Source of the DNA: Hyalangium ruber
GTDB lineage: Bacteria; Myxococcota; Myxococcia; Myxococcales; Myxococcaceae
Reading direction: 5' to 3'
DNA: 64,000 nucleotides
Assembly (NCBI RefSeq): GCF_034259325.1
Contig: NZ_JAXIVS010000012.1
Location: forward strand, 248,001-312,000
The notes beneath the pieces were generated by a model that was given only the letters and a program-made list of their open reading frames with translations, searched no databases and was not told the DNA's origin. The position numbers and the translations under genes are program-made. Shown piece after piece: positions 1-8,013 of this stretch (position 1 is the stretch's first letter; every line of letters starts with the position of its first letter).

Positions 1-832
1 CTGCCTCGGAGAGTTCGTTGCGCGCCAGCTCCAGACGCTCCAGGTTCTGCAAGGGCTCGCTGTTCGCCAGCGCCTTGGCGTCGTCGTCCGTCAGGCCCGC
101 GCGGTTCAGGGCCAGCCACTTCAGCGACTGAAGCCTCTCCGCCTCCACCCAGTCGCCAAGGCCCTCCTCGAACTGCAGGCCCGTCAGGAACAAGCGCTCC
201 AGCGTGAACGCTCCCTGCACCAGCGGCGCGAGGCTCTCGCCATCGAGCGCGTCGCTGCCCGTGAGGCTGAGCATGCGCAACCTCTGGAGGCCCTCGCTCT
301 TCGCCAGCGCGGCGAGCCCCTTGGACGTCGCGCCGGGCACGAGCAGCGATTCGAGCTTCCCGACATGGGGCGCCACCGCCAGCGACCGAACCCCCGCATC
401 CCCTTTCCCCGTCAGCTTCAGCCAGCGAATGCGCTCGAACCAGGGCTGCGCCGCCACCTTCTCCAGCCCCTTGCCGTCCTGAACCTGGACGTGCAGCCGG
501 AACACCGGCTCGCGCGTCAGCAGCTCCTCGCCTTGCTCCGCGAGCCGCGCCTCGGTGAACTCCAGCTCCTCGATGAAGCCTCGGCTGTAGCGCGCCTCCG
601 GGAACTCGGCCTCCCAGGGCTTCAGGTGCTGCTTCAGCAGCGCTTCCACCCGCGCCTTCAGCGCGTTTCGCTTCGCGGGATCCACCCGGGTCCGTAGCGC
701 GAGCTGAGCGCGGATGAGCTCGGCGCGCGACCCCTCGCCGTGCTTCTCGAACCACTCCGCACCGGCCAGGCGCGGCGCCGGGTCCTCCGGGTGGGCGGCG
801 ATCTTCGACAGCAGCTCAGGTTCGGGCCTCAT
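1..832 (-). CDS. TIGR02996-domain / leucine-rich-type protein, partial, coupled to the retron RT
   Basis: The gene runs off the left edge; 277 codons are visible and the frame is open throughout. The first ~45 residues match the TIGR02996 domain, a short N-terminal module of myxobacterial paralogues: an acidic 'HPEDPAPRLAGAEWFEKHG' stretch, then 'AELIRAQLAL'. The rest (from about residue 120) has irregular leucine-rich spacing such as 'LKWLALNRAGLTDDDAKAL', suggesting an LRR-type solenoid. Its ATG overlaps the stop of the reverse transcriptase gene as ATGA, so translation is probably coupled. That makes it a candidate retron accessory protein. No catalytic motif is visible in the part present, and the C-terminus is unknown. 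The family call is confident; the retron link is inferred from the overlap. Confidence 0.75.
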   Translation of the reverse strand, partial: MRPEPELLSKIAAHPEDPAPRLAGAEWFEKHGEGSRAELIRAQLALRTRVDPAKRNALKARVEALLKQHLKPWEAEFPEARYSRGFIEELEFTEARLAEQGEELLTREPVFRLHVQVQDGKGLEKVAAQPWFERIRWLKLTGKGDAGVRSLAVAPHVGKLESLLVPGATSKGLAALAKSEGLQRLRMLSLTGSDALDGESLAPLVQGAFTLERLFLTGLQFEEGLGDWVEAERLQSLKWLALNRAGLTDDDAKALANSEPLQNLERLELARNELSEA

Positions 833-2253
833 CCTCCGAGCAACTCCTTCACCTCGCGCTGCCAGCGCGCGCCCAGCTCCGGGTGAACCATGCGCACGTA
901 GGCCGCGTAGCCCCGCAGCCAGCCCGCGAAGTCCTTGCGGCCCCGCGCCTGCGAGGCCACCCCGTGCTTGCGGCAGTTGGCGAGGATGGCCTTGAACCGG
1001 CGGCGCTCCGAGCGAGGGATGGAGACCTGCTGGTTCACCGTCAGGCCCGTCACCCGCTGGCGCAGGCCCCTGCGCATCACCCGCCGCTTCGGCGCGTTCT
1101 CGGTGAAGCCCTCCTGCTGGAGGATGGCGTTCACCCACCAGAGGAAGCGCCCCATCCGCTCTGGCGGCGTCTTGAATGAGAAGGACAGGTCATCCGCGTA
1201 GCGCGTGTAGGAGGCCCCCAGCTTCTTCGCCAGCGCCGTGAGCCGCGCGTCCATCCGGCGGCACACCAAGTTGGCGAGGGCCGGAGAGGTCGGCGCCCCT
1301 TGCGGCAGCGCGCCCGGCCACACCACCGTGCCATCGGGCAGCTTCGGACGGTGCGTGGTGAGCCCGGCGAGCGTGCTGGCCACCTCGTCTCCGTAGCCGT
1401 GCGCCTGGAACAGGCCCTTCACGCGCCGGAAGTGGACCGTGGGGAAGAAGTCCTCCAGGTCCACCCGCACCACCACGGTGGCGCCCGTGTGGGGCTCGGC
1501 GTTGCTCACCGTGGAGCGCCCCTGCACGAAGCCATGCGCCGCCTCGTGCGGGGGCATGTGCGCGAGCACCTTGTCCAGCAGCGCGCGCTGTACCTCCTTG
1601 AGCCGCGCGCGCGGGGCCGAGATGCGGCGCACGCCGCCCGTGCGCTTGGGGACCTCGAACTCCACGTACCCCGAGCCCGCCTCCGTGCCCGGGCGCATCA
1701 GCGCGTCCAGCTCCGACTCCTTCACGCCGACCAGCTCCGCCACATCCTGGCGCGTGCGAAGCGCGGGCAGCTTGCCCGTGGTGGGCGGCGAGCGCTTGGC
1801 ACGCGAGCCCCACCGCGCCTGGGGAATACCGAAGTTCCAGCCCGTCGGGTTCCACCCGCCCAGCGCCATGGGGCGGGGAGTGCGCGGCGGGCGGAAGCGG
1901 CGATCCGGCGGGGAGACATCCGCGAGCCCCAGCTTGTGCACCGCCGCCCGCGCGGCCCGCGACACCCGCTCGTTCGGGTCCTTCACCAGGCGCCGAAGCT
2001 GCCCCGCCGCGTTCGCGCGCGCGAAGAGCAGCGGCACCTGCTTCACCCCTCGGAGCCGCTCGCGCGGATCCACGCTGCGCAGCATGCGCCCCACGGGGGC
2101 CAGCCACTGGCGGCTCACGTAGAAGCGGGCTACCTCGTACTCGGCCAGCCCCTGGTGGCGCTCGAGCAGCTCGGTGATGCGCTCGAAGTTGGCCTCGGGG
2201 TCCGCCATCAGGGGCTTCAATTCGAGGAGGAGGCCAACGAGGTTCATTCCCAT
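829..2253 (-). CDS. ret: Retron reverse transcriptase (myxobacterial Mx162-like)
   Basis: A 474-residue reverse transcriptase that makes msDNA from the adjacent ncRNA. It carries the catalytic YADD at residues 352-355 and both retron-specific signatures: NAxxH (NAEPH, 251-255) and VTG (401-403). An N-terminal extension of about 170 residues precedes the RT core, as I recall for myxobacterial Mx162/Sa163-type RTs; its 'RERLRGVKQ...DPNERVSRAARAAV' part looks HEAT-like. I chose the ATG at 2253 because GGGAG lies 5 nt upstream; an in-frame ATG at 2247 is the alternative. The longer upstream frame would read through the ncRNA and is unlikely. The stop overlaps the next gene by 4 nt. Family assignment is firm; the biological role (probably phage defence) is inferred from retrons in general. 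Confidence 0.93.
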   Translation of the reverse strand: MGMNLVGLLLELKPLMADPEANFERITELLERHQGLAEYEVARFYVSRQWLAPVGRMLRSVDPRERLRGVKQVPLLFARANAAGQLRRLVKDPNERVSRAARAAVHKLGLADVSPPDRRFRPPRTPRPMALGGWNPTGWNFGIPQARWGSRAKRSPPTTGKLPALRTRQDVAELVGVKESELDALMRPGTEAGSGYVEFEVPKRTGGVRRISAPRARLKEVQRALLDKVLAHMPPHEAAHGFVQGRSTVSNAEPHTGATVVVRVDLEDFFPTVHFRRVKGLFQAHGYGDEVASTLAGLTTHRPKLPDGTVVWPGALPQGAPTSPALANLVCRRMDARLTALAKKLGASYTRYADDLSFSFKTPPERMGRFLWWVNAILQQEGFTENAPKRRVMRRGLRQRVTGLTVNQQVSIPRSERRRFKAILANCRKHGVASQARGRKDFAGWLRGYAAYVRMVHPELGARWQREVKELLGG

Positions 2254-2273
2254 GCGCTCCCGCGGAAGAAACG

Positions 2274-2432
2274 GCGCTCCTGGGGCCACCGCCACCTGCA
2301 CGGCAGAAGCAGACGAGTTCGGGGAAGCCCGCAAGGCGGAACTCGTCCTGCGTCGTTCTTCAATGGGTATCGTTGGCAGCCGCGACGTGACATCGCGGAC
2401 GAAAGGCTGGCTGCACGCGACCCCAGGAGCAC
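2274..2432 (-). ncRNA. Retron msr-msd ncRNA
   Basis: Located immediately 5' of the RT gene, in the usual retron order. The ends are complementary 12-nt arms: on the plus strand GCGCTCCTGGGG at 2274-2285 and CCCCAGGAGCAC at 2421-2432 pair over 10 perfect base pairs, one G-U and a closing G-C. These fit the a2 and a1 repeats that delimit retron ncRNAs. Inside, an msr-like part has a 6-bp stem (2376-2381 with 2409-2414) enclosing a CGCGAT/GTCGCG hairpin. The msd-like part is a long hairpin (see 2305-2359). From a2 the predicted msDNA would be roughly 70-90 nt, nearer Mx65 than Mx162 in size. The branching G cannot be fixed by eye. Only ~42 nt separate a1 from the upstream stop codon, so the promoter probably lies inside the upstream gene or transcription reads through it. 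Confidence 0.82.
2305..2359 (-). other. msd hairpin encoding the msDNA stem
   Basis: A long imperfect inverted repeat: 2309-2320 pairs with 2339-2351 over 12 bp with one bulged base. After a 4-nt asymmetric bulge (2352-2355) it extends by AGAA/TTCT (2305-2308 with 2356-2359). The apical 18 nt can fold a further GCC/GGC mini-stem with a 5-nt loop. Long bulged stems like this are typical of the DNA part of msDNA. The position between the msr-like stems and a2 supports the call. Confidence 0.75.
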
Positions 2433-2473
2433 TGTCAACTCCAGCACATTCCCGCCACGGTGGGAAGACTCGG

Positions 2474-5344
2474 CTAGGTCGGGGGCGGCTCGTCCTCCTC
2501 CAGGAGTGCCAGCAGCGTGTCCCGGGTGCCACCCGGGGCTTGGCGGATGAGCGTGTTGAACCGCTGGTTGCGCGCGCGGACCCGCGCTCCGTGGGCTCGC
2601 ATCGCCTCCAGCGCCTCCGGCACCATCCACGGCCGGGCGAGCACCTCCAGGTTTTGCATGAGCTCGCGGTGGCTGCGGGGCGCGCTGAGGCAGGCGCTGA
2701 CTCCCGGCTGCGAGAGGGAGTAGCGGTAGCAGTCCACCGCGCTGGGGAGCGCCGAGTCCGCGGGCATCCCCGGCGTAGGCTGGAGCAGCCGGCCGTAGCA
2801 GGTGGCGGTGAAGGTCAGCACGCCCGTGCCTCGCGCGAGCGCCTCGGGGAAGAGGGCCGCTTCGGCGCCCGGGTGCGCCGCGCTGTGGCGGGTCATCACC
2901 ACGGGCCAGGGGCGCTCTCGCAGCGCCTCCCGCGCCACGTCGCGCAGGTGGGTGGAGAAGCCAAAGGCGCGCAGCTTTCCTTCGGCGCGCAGCCGCTCGA
3001 GCGCCTCGAAGTCCTCCGGGTTCAACCGGTGGGGTGAGCGCACCCAGTAGAGCAGGAAGACATCCAGCCAGTCGGTGCGCAGTTGGCGCAGCGCCGACTC
3101 CACGTCCCGCCGGATCGCCTCGGGCCCCGAGTGGTACGTGCCGCCCACGAGCACCATCCCCGGCCTGCGGCTGCGGCTCGAGCGCAGGAAGCGCGTGAGT
3201 GGGGCGTAGTCGGGCTCCCAGAAGAACGCGTTCACGCCGGCCTCGTGGGCCTCGGTGAGCGAGGCGGGTGAGAGGCCATTGGCGCCCGAGAGCACGAGCG
3301 GCGAGAGGCTCAGCCCCGTGTTTCCCAGCGGGCGCCAGGAGGGCCGCATCGGAGCCTGGGGCGGTGCTCGCTTCGAGGCCCCTTGCTCCTTTCGGGTCCG
3401 CACCGGACGGCGACGCTCGATGTCGGGGGCGGTGGCGATGACGTCATCCGGGAAGACCAGCGTCATCGCCTCCAGGTGTGCCACCACGCGCTCCGGCTCG
3501 GTGGAGCCTCGTAGCGCGGCGCACAGGTGCTCGAAGGCCTCGGCGTCCGCGCCGCGCAGCAGCCAGGTGTAGGCGGAGGCCCGGACATCGGCGTCCCCTA
3601 CCCTCGCGTCCCCGCGCAGCAGCTCGGTCAGGAGCGCGTCGAGCGTGTCACACGCCTCCAGGACCGTGGCGGTGGCGGCTCGGACCATGGGAGCCGAGTC
3701 CATCGAAAGGCGCAGCAACGCCTCCAGCTCTTCTCGCGTCCCCTCCGCGCGGAGCAGCTCCGCCGCGCGGGCTCGCATCCAAGGATCCGGGGAACGGGAG
3801 ACAGCGAGCGCGACACCTCGGGTCTCTTCCTCGGAGAGCCTCGCGCTCTGGGAGACCAGCAGCTCGAGGGCCGCACGGCGCACGGACGGATCCGGATCGC
3901 TCTCGCACGCGTTGCGCGCGGAGGGCACATCCAGCACCGCAGTGCGGATCCAGGGATCCTCGTGCGCGAGCGCCTCAAGTCGCTCCTCAGGCGACAGGCT
4001 GCCTCGCACCGCCCGCTCCGACAAGGCCACCGCGCGGACCGACACCTCTTCATCCGCCGAGGCCCGTACGAGCAAGGCTTCGTCCCCGACAACCCCCGCG
4101 GCCTCGACCACCGCCCGGCGCTCGCGGACGGAGCGGGCGCGAGGCGCGAAGGCCACCAGGGCACGGGCAAACGCCATGATGGCGGAGGGGGCCGGCGGGC
4201 GACGCTCCCAGGCGGCGAGCACCTCTTCTCGCACCGAAGCGTCCGGATCCCCGAGGGCGGCAAGCACCTGCTCCCGGCTCGCGGGCTCATGAACGAGGCC
4301 CGAGAGCGCGGCACGGCGCACGGCGGGCTCTTCGTGCCGGGCCAGCGCACGCACGCGCTCCAGCAACTCGCCCTGATCCCGGCGCACGGCGACCCACGAC
4401 GCCCAGGCCACCGCGCCGGGTCTCGGAGGCTCTCCCAGGATGCGAGCCGCGAGGGGCAGTTCCTCCAGGTCCATCCGACCGAGCAGGGAGCTGACCTCCG
4501 CCGCGGCATGGGGGACGCGCGGCTCATCCAGCCAGCGCATCGCGAGCCGGATGGCCTCCGGGTCCCTCCGCTCGAGCAGGCGGCGACGCGCCAGACTCCG
4601 GAGCGCCTCGTGCGGGTTGCCCAGCCACTCCACCAGCTTGACTGGAGGAATCTCCGAGGCCGGCATCCGCTCCAGCCTCGCGGTCACCACGGCGGGATCC
4701 TCATCCTCCAGCCCATCCTCTATAGGAGGTTGCGTGGGCTCCGGCAGGGCGACGCTCCCGGGCGATGGAGCGTCCGTCCCCCACACGCCTTCCAGATACG
4801 CCGCAGCCGCCCGGACCGCCCCCGGCGCCTGCCCCGCACCCGCCGCGCGCACCCGCTGCCGCACTTCGGCGTCTCCTTCCCCCAGCCACACCAGCGCCTG
4901 CACCGCCGCGTTCCGCACCCGCCAGAACGGGTCCTCCAGCGTTCGCAGGAGCAGCTCCAGCGCCCCACTGCCCGCCACCGAGGCCGCGGCCCGGACCGCG
5001 GCACGCCGCACCCACCACACCGGCTCTTCCCGGCTGGCCTGGTCCGTATGGGGCACCAGCTCCCGTGCGCCCAATCGGGCCAGCGCGCGCCAGGCGCGAT
5101 CCCGGACCGAGGGCATCGGATCCCCCAAGGCCTCGATCAGGGCAGAGGTGAAGCGTCGGTCCCTAGCCTCTCCCAACCGACGCGCGGCGGAGGCGCGGAC
5201 CTCGGCATCCTCGTCCGCGAGCAACGCCTGACGCAGCGCATAGCGGCCCGGGAGCGCGGACATGTCGACGGCGTCCACGGCGTCACGCCGCACCTCGACG
5301 GCTTCATCGAACAGCCGCACGGTGGCCGGGTCCCAGGGAGTCAT
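2474..5344 (-). CDS. HEAT-repeat / aldo-keto-reductase fusion protein
   Basis: About 956 residues. Residues ~20-640 are an array of HEAT repeats, about 30 residues each (recurring patterns like 'DPMPSVRDRAWRALARLG', 'HEEPAVRRAALSGLV'). From residue ~668 an aldo/keto-reductase-like barrel begins ('WRPLGNTGLSLSPLVLSG') and runs to ~940. The barrel looks degenerate: the usual catalytic Lys after the third strand is in 'MVLVGGTYH', and the His of the fourth strand is replaced in 'DVFLLYWVRSP', so redox activity is doubtful. The start is the ATG at 5344; a TTG at 5353 with GGGAG 8 nt upstream is equally plausible. It is divergent from the next gene by only ~38 bp, and its stop lies ~42 nt before the retron ncRNA, so both may share a transcript. 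The role is probably a protein-interaction scaffold. Confidence 0.8.
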   Translation of the reverse strand: MTPWDPATVRLFDEAVEVRRDAVDAVDMSALPGRYALRQALLADEDAEVRASAARRLGEARDRRFTSALIEALGDPMPSVRDRAWRALARLGARELVPHTDQASREEPVWWVRRAAVRAAASVAGSGALELLLRTLEDPFWRVRNAAVQALVWLGEGDAEVRQRVRAAGAGQAPGAVRAAAAYLEGVWGTDAPSPGSVALPEPTQPPIEDGLEDEDPAVVTARLERMPASEIPPVKLVEWLGNPHEALRSLARRRLLERRDPEAIRLAMRWLDEPRVPHAAAEVSSLLGRMDLEELPLAARILGEPPRPGAVAWASWVAVRRDQGELLERVRALARHEEPAVRRAALSGLVHEPASREQVLAALGDPDASVREEVLAAWERRPPAPSAIMAFARALVAFAPRARSVRERRAVVEAAGVVGDEALLVRASADEEVSVRAVALSERAVRGSLSPEERLEALAHEDPWIRTAVLDVPSARNACESDPDPSVRRAALELLVSQSARLSEEETRGVALAVSRSPDPWMRARAAELLRAEGTREELEALLRLSMDSAPMVRAATATVLEACDTLDALLTELLRGDARVGDADVRASAYTWLLRGADAEAFEHLCAALRGSTEPERVVAHLEAMTLVFPDDVIATAPDIERRRPVRTRKEQGASKRAPPQAPMRPSWRPLGNTGLSLSPLVLSGANGLSPASLTEAHEAGVNAFFWEPDYAPLTRFLRSSRSRRPGMVLVGGTYHSGPEAIRRDVESALRQLRTDWLDVFLLYWVRSPHRLNPEDFEALERLRAEGKLRAFGFSTHLRDVAREALRERPWPVVMTRHSAAHPGAEAALFPEALARGTGVLTFTATCYGRLLQPTPGMPADSALPSAVDCYRYSLSQPGVSACLSAPRSHRELMQNLEVLARPWMVPEALEAMRAHGARVRARNQRFNTLIRQAPGGTRDTLLALLEEDEPPPT

Positions 5345-5382
5345 GCGCCGCAAACTCTACGCTCCCTGATAGAATCGCGGAC

Positions 5383-6027
5383 ATGCCCGACATGCTGGCC
5401 ATCATCAGCAAGGCCGTGTTCGAGAAGGAGGCGCCCGGCAGCAAGCCAGGAGACGTCCTGACGCTCGACCGCTACCGCAGCGCCAGCCGCCACCTCGAGC
5501 CGCTGAAGTCCGGAGGGCGGCTCTTCCTCGTCACCGTGCGTCCCCCAGCGGAGGCGCTCTGGCTGGTGGCCGTGCTCGAAGGGCTGACGTTCAAGGACGA
5601 GGAGTGGCGCTCCCGCCCCAACCGCGTCCCCATCACCGACATCACCGCCCTCATTCCCCGCCTCCGCTTCGAGTCAGGCAAGGGCATCACCGCGGCGAAG
5701 GGAGCCCTGGGCATGTCGCTCCAGACGCCGCGCGCGCTGGCGGCCGAGGACATCGCCCTGCTCCTCCCCTCGGGTGGAGAGGCGTTCGTCCCGCCCGGCC
5801 CCACCAACCTCACGGCCCACGATCCCGAGTCGCCGCTGCCGTGCCTGTGCAAGGGCTGCCTGCCCCAGGCGCCCGAGCGCGCCGAAGCCCGAGGCATGGG
5901 CTTCACCCGCTCGAAGGTCGAGGCGAACGGCCGAGCGCTCCACTACTGGATGCCGGACGAGCTGCTGCCGGACGCCCACGCCGTCTCCCAGTCCGTGCTG
6001 GGCGCGCTGATGATCCGCACCTCCTGA
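5383..6027 (+). CDS. Conserved hypothetical protein, C-terminal CxCxxC
   Basis: A soluble 214-residue protein I do not recognise. The first ~150 residues alternate strand and helix with no known motif; a Gly/Pro-rich hinge near 'GGEAFVPPGPTNL' follows. A 'CLCKGCL' cluster near residue 154 could bind metal. There is no signal peptide or membrane segment. The start ATG lies only 38 bp from the divergent HEAT/aldo-keto-reductase gene, so the two share a compact promoter region. No function is proposed. Confidence 0.7.
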   Translation: MPDMLAIISKAVFEKEAPGSKPGDVLTLDRYRSASRHLEPLKSGGRLFLVTVRPPAEALWLVAVLEGLTFKDEEWRSRPNRVPITDITALIPRLRFESGKGITAAKGALGMSLQTPRALAAEDIALLLPSGGEAFVPPGPTNLTAHDPESPLPCLCKGCLPQAPERAEARGMGFTRSKVEANGRALHYWMPDELLPDAHAVSQSVLGALMIRTS

Positions 6028-6125
6028 TGTGGCCAGCGGGCCACAGGCCCGTGTGAAGTCCCAGTGTTCCCGGAGGGTTACACGGCCGCTCGGGGTTGGT
6101 CCGCGGGCTGCAATGAGCGGGGGGC

Positions 6126-6860
6126 ATGAGCCACTTTCGCATCCCCTTCCTCTCCTGCCTGTTCGCCCTCGTCCTGCTCACGGCCTCCTCGGCCCGAGCG
6201 GATGCCCCCAACGAGACGTTCTACCAATCCCGCGAGGAGATCTCCGACGAGTCCCTCCGCAATATCATCGGCATCGCCTTCATCTCCTCGATGACCGGTC
6301 CGGATCAGCAGCCCACCGGAGACGTGCCCCTCTTCGTCGCCAAGGGCGAGGGCTTCGAGCCCGATGGCGAGAGCGCGCTCAAGGAGCTCGGTCCGGTCAG
6401 CGGCTGGGACTATGACCTCCAGTCGCTCCGGAAGTTCCCCGTGCTCGAGAAGCGCGGCGACTACCTCCATGTCGTCATCGACGTCCGCACGAACGAGCGC
6501 GCCTGGGTCCACCTGGGCGAGGAGTTCGGAGAGGACCCCCGGGTGGAGTTCCGCTCGTTCGACTCGAAGGAGTGGGCCTGGATGGGCGTCGAGCTCTTCT
6601 TCCTGTCGCCGGAAGGGAAGACGCGCCTGTTCGGGGCGCCGAGGCCTGAGTCGCGCGCCCATCCCCTCTCCCCGCTCCAGCCCGCGCGCCGGAACGGCGA
6701 GGTGGTGTACGAGCCGCGCATCCTGAGCACGCACGGGAACTTCCTGCAGCTCGGCGAGCTCATCTCCCTGGATGACCCGCTGGCTCCGATCGGCTGGGTG
6801 CCTATCAGCGACGAGAACGGCCTGCTGCTCATCTGGCCGGTGTTCGCGCCCATGTGCTGA
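6126..6860 (+). CDS. Secreted hypothetical protein
   Basis: 244 residues beginning with a clear Sec signal peptide (basic 'MSHFRIPF', hydrophobic 'LSCLFALVLLTASS', cleavage near 'ARADA'). The mature part is acidic and rich in aromatic and Gly turns, with no catalytic motif and no lipobox. The repeated 'WDY', 'WVHLGEEF', 'GWVPI' pieces suggest small beta modules (SH3-like is possible but unproven). It is probably periplasmic or extracellular. It converges with the next gene across a 27-bp gap. Confidence 0.7.
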   Translation: MSHFRIPFLSCLFALVLLTASSARADAPNETFYQSREEISDESLRNIIGIAFISSMTGPDQQPTGDVPLFVAKGEGFEPDGESALKELGPVSGWDYDLQSLRKFPVLEKRGDYLHVVIDVRTNERAWVHLGEEFGEDPRVEFRSFDSKEWAWMGVELFFLSPEGKTRLFGAPRPESRAHPLSPLQPARRNGEVVYEPRILSTHGNFLQLGELISLDDPLAPIGWVPISDENGLLLIWPVFAPMC

Positions 6861-6887
6861 ACCGGGAGGCCCTCTGGCTCCCTCGGC

Positions 6888-7955
6888 TCACAGCCGGTAT
6901 TCCGCGAAGGACTCCCGGCAGGCGGGCCCGGCCGCCACCCACATCGTCTTTCGGGCGGGCGCCATCACCACCGCGGCCTTCGTGGCCATGGGCATCGCCC
7001 CCGGAGCCGCGGGCTCGTCATGGCGGCACAGGCGACCCTCGGGGTTGCCATGGTCGGCGAGGAACCCCATCAGCCGCTCGGGAGTCAGCCGCCCGTGCTC
7101 GGCGTCGATCAGCGCTCGCATCCGCGTGGCACGCCCGTGGGTACACGGGACGAACTGGTGGGTGAGATCGAGCGCCCGCAGCCGCTCGGCCTGGTAGTGG
7201 TTGGCGTGGACGAGGACATCCCGCTCCGGTTCGAGGACGGCCTCGTCGTCATAGGTGCTCTCGAAGCCGAGAACCCGGCCGTGCGAATCCCCCAGCAGGT
7301 ACGCGCCAAAGCCTCGGGCCACCCCGGCCAGCAGCTCCAGCGCGGCGTGCAATCCCGGCTGGCGCAGGGCGCGGGGAAGGTAGACCCCGAGCGGAACGAT
7401 CGAGCGGCACGGCTGGGGTGCCACGAGGGTCAGGTTGGCGCAGCTCGCCAGCCCCTCGCTGCTCAGGTGGTAGTACGGCGAGCAGGACAGGCAGAGCGAC
7501 AGCAGCGTCCGGCCATCCGGGTATCGCACGCGGATCAGATCGACGGTGGCGTCCGGATGCCAGTCCACGTTCTGGCCCACGAGGGCCTGCCCATCCGAGG
7601 TGGCCTTGCCCGAGACCGCGAAGGACGTACACATGCCGCCGATCTGCAGGTAGTTGACGGACACCTCGAGCATGGACTGGAGCGCGAACGCCTCCTCGTA
7701 CGCGATGCCCGCGCCCTCCGCCTGTCCTCGGATGAGCTCCAGCGCGTCCGGATCGAAGGCGCGCACGTTCCCCTCGAGCTTCATCGCCGTGCGCAGCACG
7801 TCCTCGCGCGAGGCCTGGAAGGGTCCGGAGGCAAGCCCCTGGAAGAGGAAGTCCACAGAGGTCCGGAAGCTTGCCCGGCACCCCTCCCCCCACTGCTGTC
7901 CAATCTGCCGGGGCGTCCCCTGGCACTCCACGACCTGAAGTTTGCGCGTCGTCAT
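6888..7955 (-). CDS. C45-type acyltransferase / peptidase (penicillin acyltransferase-like, Ntn hydrolase)
   Basis: 355 residues resembling acyl-CoA:6-aminopenicillanate acyltransferases (peptidase family C45). These are Ntn hydrolases that self-cleave before a catalytic Cys. The candidate nucleophile is Cys109 in 'GGMCTSFAV', followed by 'GQNVDWHPD', as in the family. The N-terminal 'ECQGTPRQIGQQWGEG' also fits. I chose the ATG at 7955; a GTG at 7982 would add nine residues and neither has a strong ribosome site. It lies downstream of, and in the same direction as, an AraC-type regulator that may control it. The substrate is unknown; C45 relatives also hydrolyse acyl-amides. Confidence 0.8.
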   Translation of the reverse strand: MTTRKLQVVECQGTPRQIGQQWGEGCRASFRTSVDFLFQGLASGPFQASREDVLRTAMKLEGNVRAFDPDALELIRGQAEGAGIAYEEAFALQSMLEVSVNYLQIGGMCTSFAVSGKATSDGQALVGQNVDWHPDATVDLIRVRYPDGRTLLSLCLSCSPYYHLSSEGLASCANLTLVAPQPCRSIVPLGVYLPRALRQPGLHAALELLAGVARGFGAYLLGDSHGRVLGFESTYDDEAVLEPERDVLVHANHYQAERLRALDLTHQFVPCTHGRATRMRALIDAEHGRLTPERLMGFLADHGNPEGRLCRHDEPAAPGAMPMATKAAVVMAPARKTMWVAAGPACRESFAEYRL

Positions 7956-8013
7956 GCCCCAAAGCGTATCGAGGGCTCCCACCCAGCGCTTGAACGGATG
8001 CGACGCGCGAGGC

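Noticed and set aside
2433-2438. TTGACA on the minus strand as a retron promoter
   Set aside because: It abuts the a1 repeat, so a start 35 nt later would fall inside the msr and omit a1.
1300-2550. Long plus-strand frame opposite the RT gene
   Set aside because: Low-complexity Arg/Ala/His composition, no domain, and it covers the ncRNA; it is a GC-bias shadow.
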